A stretch of DNA of 64,000 nucleotides, taken from contig JAEOTR010000053.1 of the NCBI GenBank assembly GCA_016839705.1, positions 1-64,000 on the forward strand, in the 5' to 3' direction. This stretch comes from Promethearchaeota archaeon (GTDB taxonomy: Archaea; Asgardarchaeota; Lokiarchaeia; Sigyniarchaeales; SOKP01). Shown here one piece after another: positions 1-8,411 of this stretch. Each line of letters starts with the position of its first letter. The stretch's first letter is position 1. The position numbers and the translations under genes are program-made. The notes below the pieces were generated by a model. The model saw only the letters and a program-made list of their open reading frames with translations. It searched no databases and was not told where the DNA came from.

Positions 1-224
1 GTAAAAAAGCTCTAAAGGAGACAGGAATCTATCTTAACGTTAACAAAGATTCGGGTAATGGAAAGGACTTAAAAAATGAAGATCTAATCTTCCTCAAAGA
101 GCTTGTTGAAGCGGGAAAGATTAAATCAGCCATAGATAGACGTTATACGATGGAACAAATTGTTGAAGCTCATGAGTATGTTGATAAAGGGCACAAAAAG
201 GGAAATGTAGTCATAATTGTTTAG
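1..224 (+). CDS. MDR alcohol/quinone dehydrogenase, C-terminal part (5' end outside window)
   Basis: The frame is open from base 3 to the TAG at 222-224 and gives about 73 residues. They match the C-terminal end of the two complete medium-chain dehydrogenases just downstream: a [19 protein letters not shown] block, then an [21 protein letters not shown] ending. In the family this is the last part of the catalytic domain, which folds back onto the GroES-like N-terminus. The rest of the gene lies left of the window. It is the first member of a tandem paralogue series and stops 8 bases before the next start, so co-transcription is likely. The substrate cannot be told from this piece. Confidence 0.85.
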   Translation, partial: KKALKETGIYLNVNKDSGNGKDLKNEDLIFLKELVEAGKIKSAIDRRYTMEQIVEAHEYVDKGHKKGNVVIIV

Positions 225-232
225 GAATCCTT

Positions 233-1216
233 ATGAAAGCGATTGTATGGACAAAGTATGGACCACCAGATGTTCTTCAGCTCAAAGAAGTAGAAAAGCC
301 TACTCCCAAGGACAATGAAGTACTGATAAGGATATATGCCACAACAGTATCAGCAGGGGACTGTGAAATGCGAAGCATGAAAACTGCAATCTTGTACCGG
401 CTCTTCATGCGATTATATATTGGTCTGAGAAAACCAAAGAGAATAACAATACTAGGGATGGAGTTAGCCGGGGAAATTGAAGCTGTAGGCAAAGATGTAA
501 AACTATTTAAGAAAGGTGACCAAGTTTTTGCAGCAACCGGTATTACTGGTACGGGTACTTATGCGGAGTACATATGTCTGCCTGAAGAACCTGAAGGAGG
601 GGTACTGGCAATAAAACCGACTAATATAACCTATGAAGAAGCCACCGCCATTCCGGTTGGGGGCCTTGAAGCATTGCATTTTATTAGACAAGGAAATATT
701 CATAGCGGACAAAAGGTTCTGATTAATGGTGCGGGTGGAACTATAGGAACTTTCGCGGTACAGCTTGCCAAGTACTTTGGAGCTGATGTGACTGGCGTGG
801 ACAGCACGGAGAAATTGGATATGCTGCGCTCGATTGGTGCAGACCATGTCATTGATTACACTCAAGAAGATTTCACCAAGAGCGGTGAGACCTATGATTA
901 TATTCTTGATGTGATAAGCAAGAGTTCGTTTTCAGGTAGTATAAGATCACTAAAGAAAAACGGACGCTATCGTATAACTAATCCTGGGCTGTCACAGATG
1001 GTTCGAGGGCGATTGACATCAATGACAAGCAGTAAGAAAGTGATATTCGGGGCAGTATACCTAAAGATTGAAGATTTACTCTTCCTCAAAGAGCTTATTG
1101 AGGCGGGAAAGATAAAATCGGTGATAGATAGACGCTATCGCTTAGAACAAATTGCTGAGGCTCATAGCTATGTCGAAACAGGACACAAAAAGGGACATGT
1201 AGTAATAACTGTATAG
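233..1216 (+). CDS. NAD(P)-dependent MDR-family alcohol/quinone dehydrogenase
   Basis: This 327-aa protein is full length for the zinc-independent quinone-reductase branch of the medium-chain dehydrogenases. A GroES-like domain fills about residues 1-125 ([14 protein letters not shown] start, [16 protein letters not shown] core). The Rossmann domain follows, with the nucleotide-binding loop [19 protein letters not shown] near residues 165-184 and the [13 protein letters not shown] block after it. No structural-zinc cysteine cluster is seen. Family members reduce quinones, enones or aldehydes with NAD(P)H. It follows the preceding paralogue by 8 bases, suggesting one transcript. The conserved MKAIV opening supports the ATG at 233. 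Confidence 0.9.
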   Translation: MKAIVWTKYGPPDVLQLKEVEKPTPKDNEVLIRIYATTVSAGDCEMRSMKTAILYRLFMRLYIGLRKPKRITILGMELAGEIEAVGKDVKLFKKGDQVFAATGITGTGTYAEYICLPEEPEGGVLAIKPTNITYEEATAIPVGGLEALHFIRQGNIHSGQKVLINGAGGTIGTFAVQLAKYFGADVTGVDSTEKLDMLRSIGADHVIDYTQEDFTKSGETYDYILDVISKSSFSGSIRSLKKNGRYRITNPGLSQMVRGRLTSMTSSKKVIFGAVYLKIEDLLFLKELIEAGKIKSVIDRRYRLEQIAEAHSYVETGHKKGHVVITV

Positions 1217-1323
1217 GTGACATTTAAAATGGATAAAATAATAATAAAATAATAGCTCCAATTAGTATTATAATCAAATAAATATGTAAATAAAAAAAAA
1301 TTAAAAAATAAGAGCAGATTTGT

Positions 1324-1578
1324 ATGAAAAAATGGACAGCATTTATTATTGGAATAATTCTAGTTGTTATTTTTATAATAACAATGTTTGTATTACCTCC
1401 GTTATTAGGATGGCATTACCCCACTATATTAAGTTGGCAGGATTTTATAGATTCTATTAGTACACCAGAAGGATTTGTTATCGGGATCATTACTGAAGTG
1501 ATTCCGATTATATGCGTTACAATCGGAGCTATATTCCTTATAGTCTTTGTGATTAAGCTAATTCGAGGTAAAGAATAA
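1324..1578 (+). CDS. Small membrane protein, two predicted TM segments
   Basis: An 84-aa hydrophobic protein starting MKKWTAF. Two likely membrane helices lie near residues 7-28 and 50-78, joined by a short outside loop containing HYPTILSWQDF. The C-terminus (KLIRGKE) is positively charged and probably cytosolic. I do not recognise a family. It lies among the tandem dehydrogenases, about 110 bases after the previous stop, in the same direction. A run of eight Ts shortly after its stop looks like the end of the transcript. Confidence 0.6.
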   Translation: MKKWTAFIIGIILVVIFIITMFVLPPLLGWHYPTILSWQDFIDSISTPEGFVIGIITEVIPIICVTIGAIFLIVFVIKLIRGKE

Positions 1579-1595
1579 TTAAATATTAAGCTCTC

Positions 1596-1603
1596 TTTTT
1601 TTT
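1596..1603 (+). terminator. T-run terminator
   Basis: Eight Ts within a pyrimidine-rich stretch start 18 bases after the stop of the small membrane protein. Archaeal RNA polymerase commonly terminates at such runs without a hairpin. This is inferred from sequence only. Confidence 0.4.
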
Positions 1604-1805
1604 AATTTTCTTCTTAATATTGTTCGAAATATCTTGTGTTGAGTAAATTGTTTCTAAATAAATATTTTTTATTAGATATTATGCATATTACAAATGTTAA
1701 CAACTCAAGATTTAGAATTCTAACTATTTCAAAATATAAATAATAAGGACAATTTAATCTTATGCATTTTTAATATTGAAAAAAGTTTCGAGACATGAAA
1801 ATTTT

Positions 1806-1856
1806 ATGAAAGCGATGGTATACTCAAATTATGGTAAATTGGAGGATTCCCTTTGA
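1806..1856 (+). pseudogene. N-terminal relic of a further MDR dehydrogenase
   Basis: ATG at 1806 opens a 16-codon frame, MKAMVYSNYGKLEDSL, ended by TGA at 1854-1856. The first ten residues match the start of the neighbouring dehydrogenases ([10 protein letters not shown] and [10 protein letters not shown]), then the similarity stops. It is best read as the stub of another copy of the tandem family, most of which has been lost. Alternatively it may now serve as a leader peptide: its TGA overlaps the TTG of the next frame by three bases, which could couple translation. Confidence 0.55.
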
Positions 1857-2566
1857 TTATCCTAATGAAATTAGCTGGTTTTCTCTTTCTGTTTATTTTG
1901 GTTTTAAACCTTGTAATGGCGTCATATGGTTATATAAACCCAGAACAGACGATCAGCTCAGACGATCGGACGCTTAACTCTGACGCTGAGCTGCAAAAGA
2001 TTAACAAAAATGGACCAAAAAAATTTAAAATAAGCATCGTGATAGCGCTTATAGAACATACTTGCGTCATTGCACTTCCTATAATGTTGTTTATTGTTTT
2101 TAGTCAATATAACACAATACTTGTCCTAATACTTGGAATTGTTTGGACCATCTTTCGAATAGGAGAAGGATTGATCCAAGTCTATAATGAAAAAAACTAC
2201 TGGAGACTTCTCAAAATAGCAAGACAATATTCAAGTACTAGTGGTGCCGAAAAAGAATCGTTGAGTGATTTAGGTCGTATAATTCTCAAAACAAGAGACT
2301 CTAGATTCAAATTTGCAATGATCTTATGGTCCATTGGTACATTCGCATATTCAATTGTGTTAGTTACCTATGGAGTATCCCCAATTATTGGACCAATTAT
2401 TGGATGGTTAGGAATTGTTTCCAGTATTTTAATTGGATTCGGTAACGGGATAAAATTTGTAAAACCTAGTTTTGAAGTCTTGTCCACTATCGGAGGTCTA
2501 TTGGCGATTATATTTGAAGTAATCATAGGAGGATGGCTATTATTTTTTCCAATCATCATCCCATAG
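1853..2566 (+). CDS. Polytopic membrane protein of unknown function
   Basis: A 237-aa protein with about six hydrophobic segments: near residues 1-24, 60-81, 84-101, 153-173, 177-195 and 210-235. A soluble loop at about 105-150 is rich in charged residues. No family was recognised. The TTG at 1853 is preceded by a GGAGG-type ribosome site at about 1841-1845; ATG at 1865 (MKLAGFLF) is a second possible start. The TTG overlaps the stop of the small dehydrogenase relic. It sits between dehydrogenase copies with small membrane genes on both sides, but no role can be inferred from that. Confidence 0.7.
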   Translation: MIILMKLAGFLFLFILVLNLVMASYGYINPEQTISSDDRTLNSDAELQKINKNGPKKFKISIVIALIEHTCVIALPIMLFIVFSQYNTILVLILGIVWTIFRIGEGLIQVYNEKNYWRLLKIARQYSSTSGAEKESLSDLGRIILKTRDSRFKFAMILWSIGTFAYSIVLVTYGVSPIIGPIIGWLGIVSSILIGFGNGIKFVKPSFEVLSTIGGLLAIIFEVIIGGWLLFFPIIIP

Positions 2567-2674
2567 CTAATATTAGAAAAATAACCTTAAAACATATTAA
2601 GTTGACCGAATCCACTCTGTATTAGATTTAATAATAAAAATTTATGAAAAAAGGTGATAAAAATTACAAAATAC

Positions 2675-3601
2675 ATGAGAGCGATTGTATATGAAAAATA
2701 CGGTCCACCGGAGGTTTTTCAGCTCACAGAGGTAGAAAAACCTACTCCCAAGGATAATGAAATACTGGTAAAAGTATATGCGACAACAGTAAATTATGCA
2801 GCAAGGTTAGTTCGAAGTGGTAAACACCCAGATAAAAAACTTTATACTTTCGCGTTGCGAATGATGTATGGTGTTAGAAAGCCAAAAAGACCTATACTAG
2901 GGTATGAGCTTGCTGGGGAAATTGAATCAATCGGTAAAGATGTAATATTATTTAAGAAAGGTGATCAAGTTTATGGAACTACCACTGGGTTGAAGACTGG
3001 TGCTTATGCTGAATACGTATGTCTGCCTGAAGAATGGAAGGCAGGAATGGTGGCAATAAAACCGACAAATATGACCTATCAGGAAGCCGCAACCGTTCCT
3101 ACTGGGGCAAGCACAGCGTTGCATTATCTTAGAAGAGCAAATATCCAGAGCGGTCAAAAAGTACTTATTTATGGCGCTTCTGGAGGTAATGGTACTTTTG
3201 CTGTACAGCTTGCCAAGTACTTTGGAGCAGAAGTTACCGGGGTATGTAGTACCTCGAATTTAGAATTAGTGAAATCTCTGGGAGCAGATAAGGTAATTGA
3301 CTACACTAAAGAGGATTTTACAGAAAGTGGTGAGCTTTATGATACTATCTTTGATGCCGTTGGAAAAGATTCATTCTCAAATGGTAAGAAAGGACTAACT
3401 CCAAACGGGAACTACTTGACAGTTTTAAAGGGTAGATATCGCGAAAAGAATGAAACTTTAAACTTCCTTAGAGAACTTATTGAGGCGGGGAACTTAAAAT
3501 CGGTCATAGATAAAAGCTATCCCTTAGAACAAATGGTTGAAGCCCATAGTTATGTAGATAAAGGGCACAAAAAGGGAAATGTAGTAATAAGTTTAGAATA
3601 G
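2675..3601 (+). CDS. NAD(P)-dependent MDR-family alcohol/quinone dehydrogenase (paralogue)
   Basis: A 308-aa dehydrogenase closely related to the gene at 233. It shows [20 protein letters not shown] at the N-terminus, [16 protein letters not shown] in the GroES-like domain, and the nucleotide loop [19 protein letters not shown]. The ending [14 protein letters not shown] is shared with the other copies. An upstream GTG at 2654 would add seven residues, but ATG at 2675 gives the [10 protein letters not shown] start common to the family and is preferred. A 14-residue block before [13 protein letters not shown] is shorter than in the first copy, so the copies have diverged in the substrate lobe. 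A small membrane-protein gene follows 13 bases later. Confidence 0.9.
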   Translation: MRAIVYEKYGPPEVFQLTEVEKPTPKDNEILVKVYATTVNYAARLVRSGKHPDKKLYTFALRMMYGVRKPKRPILGYELAGEIESIGKDVILFKKGDQVYGTTTGLKTGAYAEYVCLPEEWKAGMVAIKPTNMTYQEAATVPTGASTALHYLRRANIQSGQKVLIYGASGGNGTFAVQLAKYFGAEVTGVCSTSNLELVKSLGADKVIDYTKEDFTESGELYDTIFDAVGKDSFSNGKKGLTPNGNYLTVLKGRYREKNETLNFLRELIEAGNLKSVIDKSYPLEQMVEAHSYVDKGHKKGNVVISLE

Positions 3602-3614
3602 ATGTGATAGAAAT

Positions 3615-3983
3615 ATGGACGATGTGAAGATAACACTTTCATTCATATGGGTATCTGTAATGTTAATCTATTTATTAGGTGATGTGCTGCGAATATTTTC
3701 TGGAGATTTTAAACCAGGAGAAGTTGATGGTAAGCCAGTGACTCAGAAAATGTACTTTGGAATGGCAATAATAATGGTGATCCCGATTATTATGGTTGTC
3801 CTGTCCCTGATATTGGATTATCCTGTGGTTAGCTGGGTAAACATCATCGTAGCTATTTTCTTTTTTGGTTTTAATCTCATTGGTATAAAGGGGTACAAGG
3901 CTTATGATAAATTCTTGATCATTGTAAGTCTTGTGTTTAATGTACTGACTGTTTGGTATGCATGGACTCGATTTCTTTTTTGA
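3615..3983 (+). CDS. Four-helix membrane protein, possibly DUF6326-like
   Basis: A 122-aa protein with four likely membrane helices near residues 5-28, 48-67, 72-91 and 97-118. The loop after helix 1 (RIFSGDFKPGEVDGKPVTQ) is charged. This layout recalls small four-helix DUF6326-type proteins, but I cannot confirm membership. It starts 13 bases after the dehydrogenase stop, so it is probably the last gene of that transcript. The function is unknown. Confidence 0.7.
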   Translation: MDDVKITLSFIWVSVMLIYLLGDVLRIFSGDFKPGEVDGKPVTQKMYFGMAIIMVIPIIMVVLSLILDYPVVSWVNIIVAIFFFGFNLIGIKGYKAYDKFLIIVSLVFNVLTVWYAWTRFLF

Positions 3984-4301
3984 AATCAATTAGCGTGTAA
4001 TAATGGTATTTTTTTGAATTTAAACTCTATTCCCAAATTTCAACTAAATGGAAAATATTTTGGTACTTTTAGTTCCAATATATATTCAATTGAGAAGAAA
4101 AAAGCGGATTTTATTGATATTTTTGATTCTTTTTTTATTTTAAGGTTATATGAATTAAATGATAAATTCACTTTCCTTCTCTTTAATGGTTATAAACCCC
4201 CATTGTTTATTTTTTTACTTCTCAGTGAACATGCTCTTATTAGAGCCCCAATCTATATTAAAATTAATAAATTAAAAAAAAAATGAAAATAAAATAATAA
4301 A
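3984..4301. other. Intergenic stretch, no supported gene
   Basis: A T-rich stretch of about 320 bases between a membrane-protein gene and the SDR gene. It holds a 90-codon open frame (4014-4286, TTG start) with no visible ribosome site and strongly biased Phe/Leu/Lys composition. I regard that frame as chance. No repeat or RNA gene is seen. Confidence 0.5.
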
Positions 4302-4310
4302 GTGAAAATT

Positions 4311-5603
4311 ATGATAAAAGATTTTGAAGGAAAAGTAGCAGTAATTACGGGTGGTGCAAGCGGTATTGGACTGGGACTTGCTAAAGCTTTTGCTAAGCGT
4401 GGAATGAAACTAGTTCTCGCGGATATAAATAAGGAAGCTCTCGATAAAGTCTCCAAAGAATTCAGTAATAAAAAAGTTGAAGTTTTAACTGTGTTAACTG
4501 ATGTGAGTGATCCTGAACAGGTTTCTCATCTTGCAAACACTTCTTATGAACATTATGGTCGTGTAGATATACTTTGTAATAATGCAGGGATTGGTTCTGG
4601 TGGACCTATAAACTTGTTAACCAAAGAGGACTGGAATTGGGTAATTAGTGTTAATTTATTTGGGGTAATCTATGGTATTCAATCTTTTCTAAATCGAATG
4701 TTAAGCACTAAAGATCCATGTCATATTATTAATACTTCTTCATTGGCAGGATTAACTCCGGGGGATACTGGACCATATAGTGCCTCCAAATCTGCGGTGA
4801 TAGCAATTAGTGAAAGATTAGCATTAGAATGCTTCCATACAAATGTTAGTGTTTCTGTGATATGTCCCGCATTTGTTCGTTCAAATATAATAGAAAACAC
4901 AGAAATACTTAGTAAAACCCAAGAAGGACTTTGGCAACCAACACCAGTAATGATTCAGTCTGCCGGATCTGAAATAGAAAATGCGAAGAAATTATTAGAA
5001 TTGGGAATGGATCCCGAATTCATGGCTGAAATGGTAATTAAAGCAATTGAGAATGATATATTTTATGTAATAACTCATCCAGAATATTTACCATTGATTG
5101 AATCTCGATTTGAGAGTATATATAGTGATACTTTAAAATTACATGATGAACTTGTAGAGCAGCAAACAGTTAAAACAAAAATCTTTCGGAATGATTCCCC
5201 CGCATTTAGTGTTACTTACCCCGATTATTTTATAGAGATAAATCCAAATCCAATGATTAAAGCTCTCTTTGTTGCTTCCTATGCAGACATTAATCTTGAA
5301 ATCCATGTGTCTAAAATATCTCCTCAGAGACGCTTGGCAGAACTCACTAAAAAAATAGTGAGAAGATTGAAGATTTTGACAAAAGAAATAGAAATTATTT
5401 CCAATGAACCAACAAACCTAAGGGACGGAACATCTGCTTACGAATCTACATTTGAATATAAAGTAGCGGGAGTATTTAAGACTCAAAGCAAACATTTATC
5501 GGTTATTAAGGATGGAAAATGGATACGCGTTAGTATATCTGCTGCAGCTAACAATCTTAATGAAAAGCTCAAAGAGATTCTATACTCTCTTGAATTTGAA
5601 TGA
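4311..5603 (+). CDS. Short-chain dehydrogenase fused to a C-terminal domain of unknown function
   Basis: A 430-aa protein. The first ~255 residues are a classical SDR: cofactor loop TGGASGIGLGLAKAF, NNAG motif (LCNNAGIG), catalytic Ser in INTSSLAG and the YSASK Tyr/Lys pair. SDRs are usually about 250 aa, so roughly 150 residues (from about 285 to the end) form an extra domain. That part alternates beta-type stretches (FSVTYPDYFIEINP, INLEIHVSK, STFEYKV, HLSVIKDGKWIRVSIS) and vaguely recalls PsbP/DcrB-like folds; this is inference. ATG at 4311 is preferred to GTG at 4302. The substrate is unknown; a hydrophobic alcohol or ketone would be usual. Confidence 0.85.
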   Translation: MIKDFEGKVAVITGGASGIGLGLAKAFAKRGMKLVLADINKEALDKVSKEFSNKKVEVLTVLTDVSDPEQVSHLANTSYEHYGRVDILCNNAGIGSGGPINLLTKEDWNWVISVNLFGVIYGIQSFLNRMLSTKDPCHIINTSSLAGLTPGDTGPYSASKSAVIAISERLALECFHTNVSVSVICPAFVRSNIIENTEILSKTQEGLWQPTPVMIQSAGSEIENAKKLLELGMDPEFMAEMVIKAIENDIFYVITHPEYLPLIESRFESIYSDTLKLHDELVEQQTVKTKIFRNDSPAFSVTYPDYFIEINPNPMIKALFVASYADINLEIHVSKISPQRRLAELTKKIVRRLKILTKEIEIISNEPTNLRDGTSAYESTFEYKVAGVFKTQSKHLSVIKDGKWIRVSISAAANNLNEKLKEILYSLEFE

Positions 5604-5679
5604 TTAAATTAAATCGAAGTAAAGAATACATAAATAATTATTTTTTATTTTATTGCTAGAGAGATTGATACCATATTGA

Positions 5680-6183
5680 ATGAAATATCTTGTATTAATT
5701 GAGGTCTTTAATGTGAAGTTATGGATAATATATAAAGAAGGAATTGGATTCTCAAAGTTAATTGCTGAGATGCTCCAGGATCGCTTGGAAGATTATATTG
5801 ATGTGTCCGTAGGAAATGCTAAAAAGATTGACCCTGCTTTTGTGGTTGAAGAAAGATTAAATTATTTGATTATCGGAGATGTTATAAATAAAGTAATTCC
5901 CAGTTTGGAAATTCAAAATTGGCTACTTAAGTACAGAGAAATTTCAAAAAAAGAGAATCTCATTGTTAATGCTATATCAGGTTTTTATGTTGCATTAACC
6001 GATATTACGATAGAACCTTTCTGGATTGAATTTCTTCAAGACAACGTGAGAGCTGAAATAATATATCCCCCATTACTTCGGTTAGAGCTAAATAGAACAG
6101 AGTTAGTTTTAGAGAATGGAGCATATGATATAGTTAAAGATTATACTAATGAATTTATTGATTTTTTAATTGAGAATAAATAA
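5680..6183 (+). CDS. Flavodoxin-like fold protein (tentative)
   Basis: A 167-aa protein. From residue ~12 it reads KLWIIYKEGIGFSKLIAEML, then a YLIIGD strand, which resembles the first strand, phosphate loop and helix of flavodoxins (normally xxYxSxxGNT). The loop here lacks the usual Ser/Thr pattern, so FMN binding is doubtful. The remainder (FWIEFLQDNVRAEIIYPPLLRL) is not recognised. The start at 5680 is an ATG; a GTG at 5713 would begin just before the first strand. It lies alone between the SDR fusion and the convergent Fur gene. Confidence 0.55.
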   Translation: MKYLVLIEVFNVKLWIIYKEGIGFSKLIAEMLQDRLEDYIDVSVGNAKKIDPAFVVEERLNYLIIGDVINKVIPSLEIQNWLLKYREISKKENLIVNAISGFYVALTDITIEPFWIEFLQDNVRAEIIYPPLLRLELNRTELVLENGAYDIVKDYTNEFIDFLIENK

Positions 6184-6200
6184 AGAACTAAGAAAAAATT

Positions 6201-6626
6201 TTATTTACAATCATCGCATTCAAAGTATATATCAATACGTTGTCCCTTAGGTTTAATTCCGAGATCAGAGATGATAACATTCCACATATTTTGTATATTT
6301 TCAGCTTTATAATCATATATTTTTCCGCACTTAGTACATACCATATTTATGTGGAGTTGCAGGTCAGGATCATATCTTATATTACTCTCATTAAATCTTA
6401 ATTTTTGTATTAATCCTAGTTCTTCTAATAAATCTAAGGTCTTATACACTGTGCCTAAGCTTATTGTGGGATAATCAATCTTTAATGCATGGTAAACTTG
6501 ATCAGTAGAAGGATGATCTCCTCTTGAAAGTATGAATTTACATATTGCTAAACGCTGTGCGGTCACTTTAAATCCATTTTCTCTAAAAAGATCAATTAAT
6601 TCTTGATCATCCATCCATATCACCAT
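6201..6626 (-). CDS. Fur/PerR-family metal-dependent repressor
   Basis: A 141-aa Fur-family protein: winged helix at about residues 6-85 and a dimerisation domain with the structural zinc pairs Cys97/Cys100 (VCTKCG) and Cys137/Cys140 (CDDC). Ligands matching PerR of Bacillus are present at His38, Asp86, His92 and Asp105, but the position of PerR His93 is Asn94. It is divergent from catalase, with overlapping palindromes between them, so it probably senses peroxide and represses catalase and itself. ATG at 6626 and ATG at 6614 (MDDQELIDLF) are both possible starts. Confidence 0.92.
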   Translation of the reverse strand: MVIWMDDQELIDLFRENGFKVTAQRLAICKFILSRGDHPSTDQVYHALKIDYPTISLGTVYKTLDLLEELGLIQKLRFNESNIRYDPDLQLHINMVCTKCGKIYDYKAENIQNMWNVIISDLGIKPKGQRIDIYFECDDCK

Positions 6627-6721
6627 TCTCTTTAGTACTCTTTTAGATAAAAAGTCAAGTTATTAATATTTCTTTTATTATAAAAATGTAATGTTTTTTA
6701 ATAATAGTTACTGTCTAGTAT

Positions 6722-6741
6722 TTATTCCTAATTAGGAATAA
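6722..6741. promoter_or_regulatory. 20-bp perfect palindrome, probable Fur/PerR operator
   Basis: The bases TTATTCCTAATTAGGAATAA read identically on both strands. The site lies in the 214-base gap between the divergent Fur/PerR-type repressor and the catalase gene, upstream of the catalase TATA-like element. Fur-family dimers bind AT-rich inverted repeats of this size. Binding is inferred. Confidence 0.6.
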
Positions 6742-6751
6742 TTCTTAATTA
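6729..6751. promoter_or_regulatory. Second overlapping 23-bp imperfect palindrome
   Basis: TAATTAGGAAT and ATTCTTAATTA flank a central A, with one mismatch in eleven pairs. It shares 13 bases with the perfect palindrome beside it, so two dimers could bind overlapping faces, as seen with Fur-family operators. This is inferred from symmetry alone. Confidence 0.45.
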
Positions 6752-6778
6752 GCTTTCTATATGAGTTAAAAGAAAAAT

Positions 6779-6789
6779 ACTTAAATAAA
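6779..6789 (+). promoter_or_regulatory. TATA-like element for catalase
   Basis: An A-rich patch followed by TACTTAAATAAAA lies about 55 bases before the catalase ATG and about 30 bases after the palindromes. It fits an archaeal BRE/TATA arrangement. No transcription start has been mapped. Confidence 0.35.
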
Positions 6790-6840
6790 ATCATAAAACG
6801 AATAAAATTGAATACACAACAAAGCAAAAGATGAAAAAAA

Positions 6841-8295
6841 ATGGTAGATGAAAAAAAAGAAAAAACATTAACTTCTGCTGGTGGAGCACCCGTTTCAGAT
6901 AATCAAAATTCTGAGACTGCGGGTGAGAGAGGTCCTGTTCTCATGCAAGATGTACATTTACTTGAGAAATTGGCTACGTTTGCTAGAGAGCGAATACCTG
7001 AGCGAGTAGTACATGCAAAAGGAGCTGGAGCCTATGGCACTTTTACTGTTACAAACGATATTACACAATATACAAAAGCTAAAATCTTCTCTGAAATTGG
7101 CAAAAAAACTGATCTATTTGCTCGTTTCTCAACAGTTGCAGGTGAAAGAGGCTCTGCTGATACAGTCAGAGATGTGAGAGGCTTTGCGATAAAGTTTTAT
7201 ACAGAAGAGGGAAATTGGGATTTAGTAGGTAATAATACACCCGTATTTTTTGTGAGAGATCCCTTAAAATTCAGTGATTTCATCCATACACAGAAACGAA
7301 TGCCAAAATCAAACCTTCGATCTCAGACAATGTGGTGGGATTTCTGGTCTCTTGTTCCTGAAGCTCTGCATCAAGTAACCATCCTATTTTCTGATCGTGG
7401 TATCCCAAGAGGTTTCCCCCATATGAATGGTTATGGTAGCCATACTTACAGTTTTATCAATGCAAATAACGAGCGTTTCTGGGTTAAGTTTCACTTTAAA
7501 ACAATGCAAGGAATAAAGTGTTTCACTCAAGCCGAGGCTGATGAAATTGCTGGTAAAGATCCAGATTGGGCAACTCGTGATCTTTATGAAAGAATTGAAA
7601 AAGGAGATTTCCCAAAATGGGAGTTATCAGTGCAAATCATGCCAGAGCTCGATGCTGAAACATATGAGTGGAATCCTTTTGATCTCACTAAGGTTTGGCC
7701 CCATAAGGATTATCCATTGATAAAAGTGGGTATTATGGAGCTAAATAAAAACCCCGATAATTATTTTGCGGAAACTGAGCAAGCTGCATTTGATCCTTCG
7801 AATCGAGTAGCAGGTATTTCATTTTCACCTGATAAAATGCTTCAAGGGAGATTATTCTCATATGCTGATGCACATAGATACAGGTTAGGCGTAAATTATC
7901 AGAGCTTACCTATCAATCGTCCAAAAGCCGCACAAGTCAATACTTATCATAGGGACGGATTTATGAGGTTTGATGGTAATGAGGGTGCCGCAGTAGTCTA
8001 TGAACCAAATAGTTTTGGGGGGCCCAAAGAAGATCCAACATTCAAAGAACCACCTTTAAAGATTTCAGGTGATGCAGATCGATATAATCAACCTAGAGTT
8101 GACGCTGATTTCATTCAACCTGGAAATCTCTATAGATTGATGCCCTCTGATGAGCAGGATCGTCTAATACAAAACCTTGTTAATAGCTTGAAAACAGTTC
8201 CAAAATCGATTCAAGAACGAATACTTAAATATTTTTATAAAGCAGATTCATCTTGGGGAGATAAAATAGCAAAAGGATTAGGAATTGAAGCTTAA
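6841..8295 (+). CDS. Haem catalase (small-subunit, clade 3 type)
   Basis: A 484-aa monofunctional catalase that converts hydrogen peroxide to water and oxygen. The distal His58 lies in [14 protein letters not shown], Asn131 in [11 protein letters not shown], and the proximal haem ligand Tyr341 in [14 protein letters not shown]. The length fits small-subunit catalases of about 480-500 aa, which use NADPH. No signal peptide is seen, so it acts in the cytosol. It is divergent from a PerR-like repressor with palindromes between, so peroxide induction is likely. In an otherwise anaerobic gene set it is probably an acquired oxygen-defence gene. The ATG at 6841 has no clear ribosome site. Confidence 0.97.
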   Translation: MVDEKKEKTLTSAGGAPVSDNQNSETAGERGPVLMQDVHLLEKLATFARERIPERVVHAKGAGAYGTFTVTNDITQYTKAKIFSEIGKKTDLFARFSTVAGERGSADTVRDVRGFAIKFYTEEGNWDLVGNNTPVFFVRDPLKFSDFIHTQKRMPKSNLRSQTMWWDFWSLVPEALHQVTILFSDRGIPRGFPHMNGYGSHTYSFINANNERFWVKFHFKTMQGIKCFTQAEADEIAGKDPDWATRDLYERIEKGDFPKWELSVQIMPELDAETYEWNPFDLTKVWPHKDYPLIKVGIMELNKNPDNYFAETEQAAFDPSNRVAGISFSPDKMLQGRLFSYADAHRYRLGVNYQSLPINRPKAAQVNTYHRDGFMRFDGNEGAAVVYEPNSFGGPKEDPTFKEPPLKISGDADRYNQPRVDADFIQPGNLYRLMPSDEQDRLIQNLVNSLKTVPKSIQERILKYFYKADSSWGDKIAKGLGIEA

Positions 8296-8411
8296 ACTGC
8301 TGTTTAAAAAATCATATTTAAAAGTGGTTCCTTATTTTTTTCTTAATATTGTTATAATTTTATTGTCTTTTAACCAAAATCCGATTGATCCATTAAGTAA
8401 AAAAAAACAAA

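Noticed and set aside
4014..4286. 90-codon plus-strand frame with a TTG start
   Set aside because: No ribosome site or family, and Phe/Leu/Lys-heavy composition as expected from T-rich DNA.
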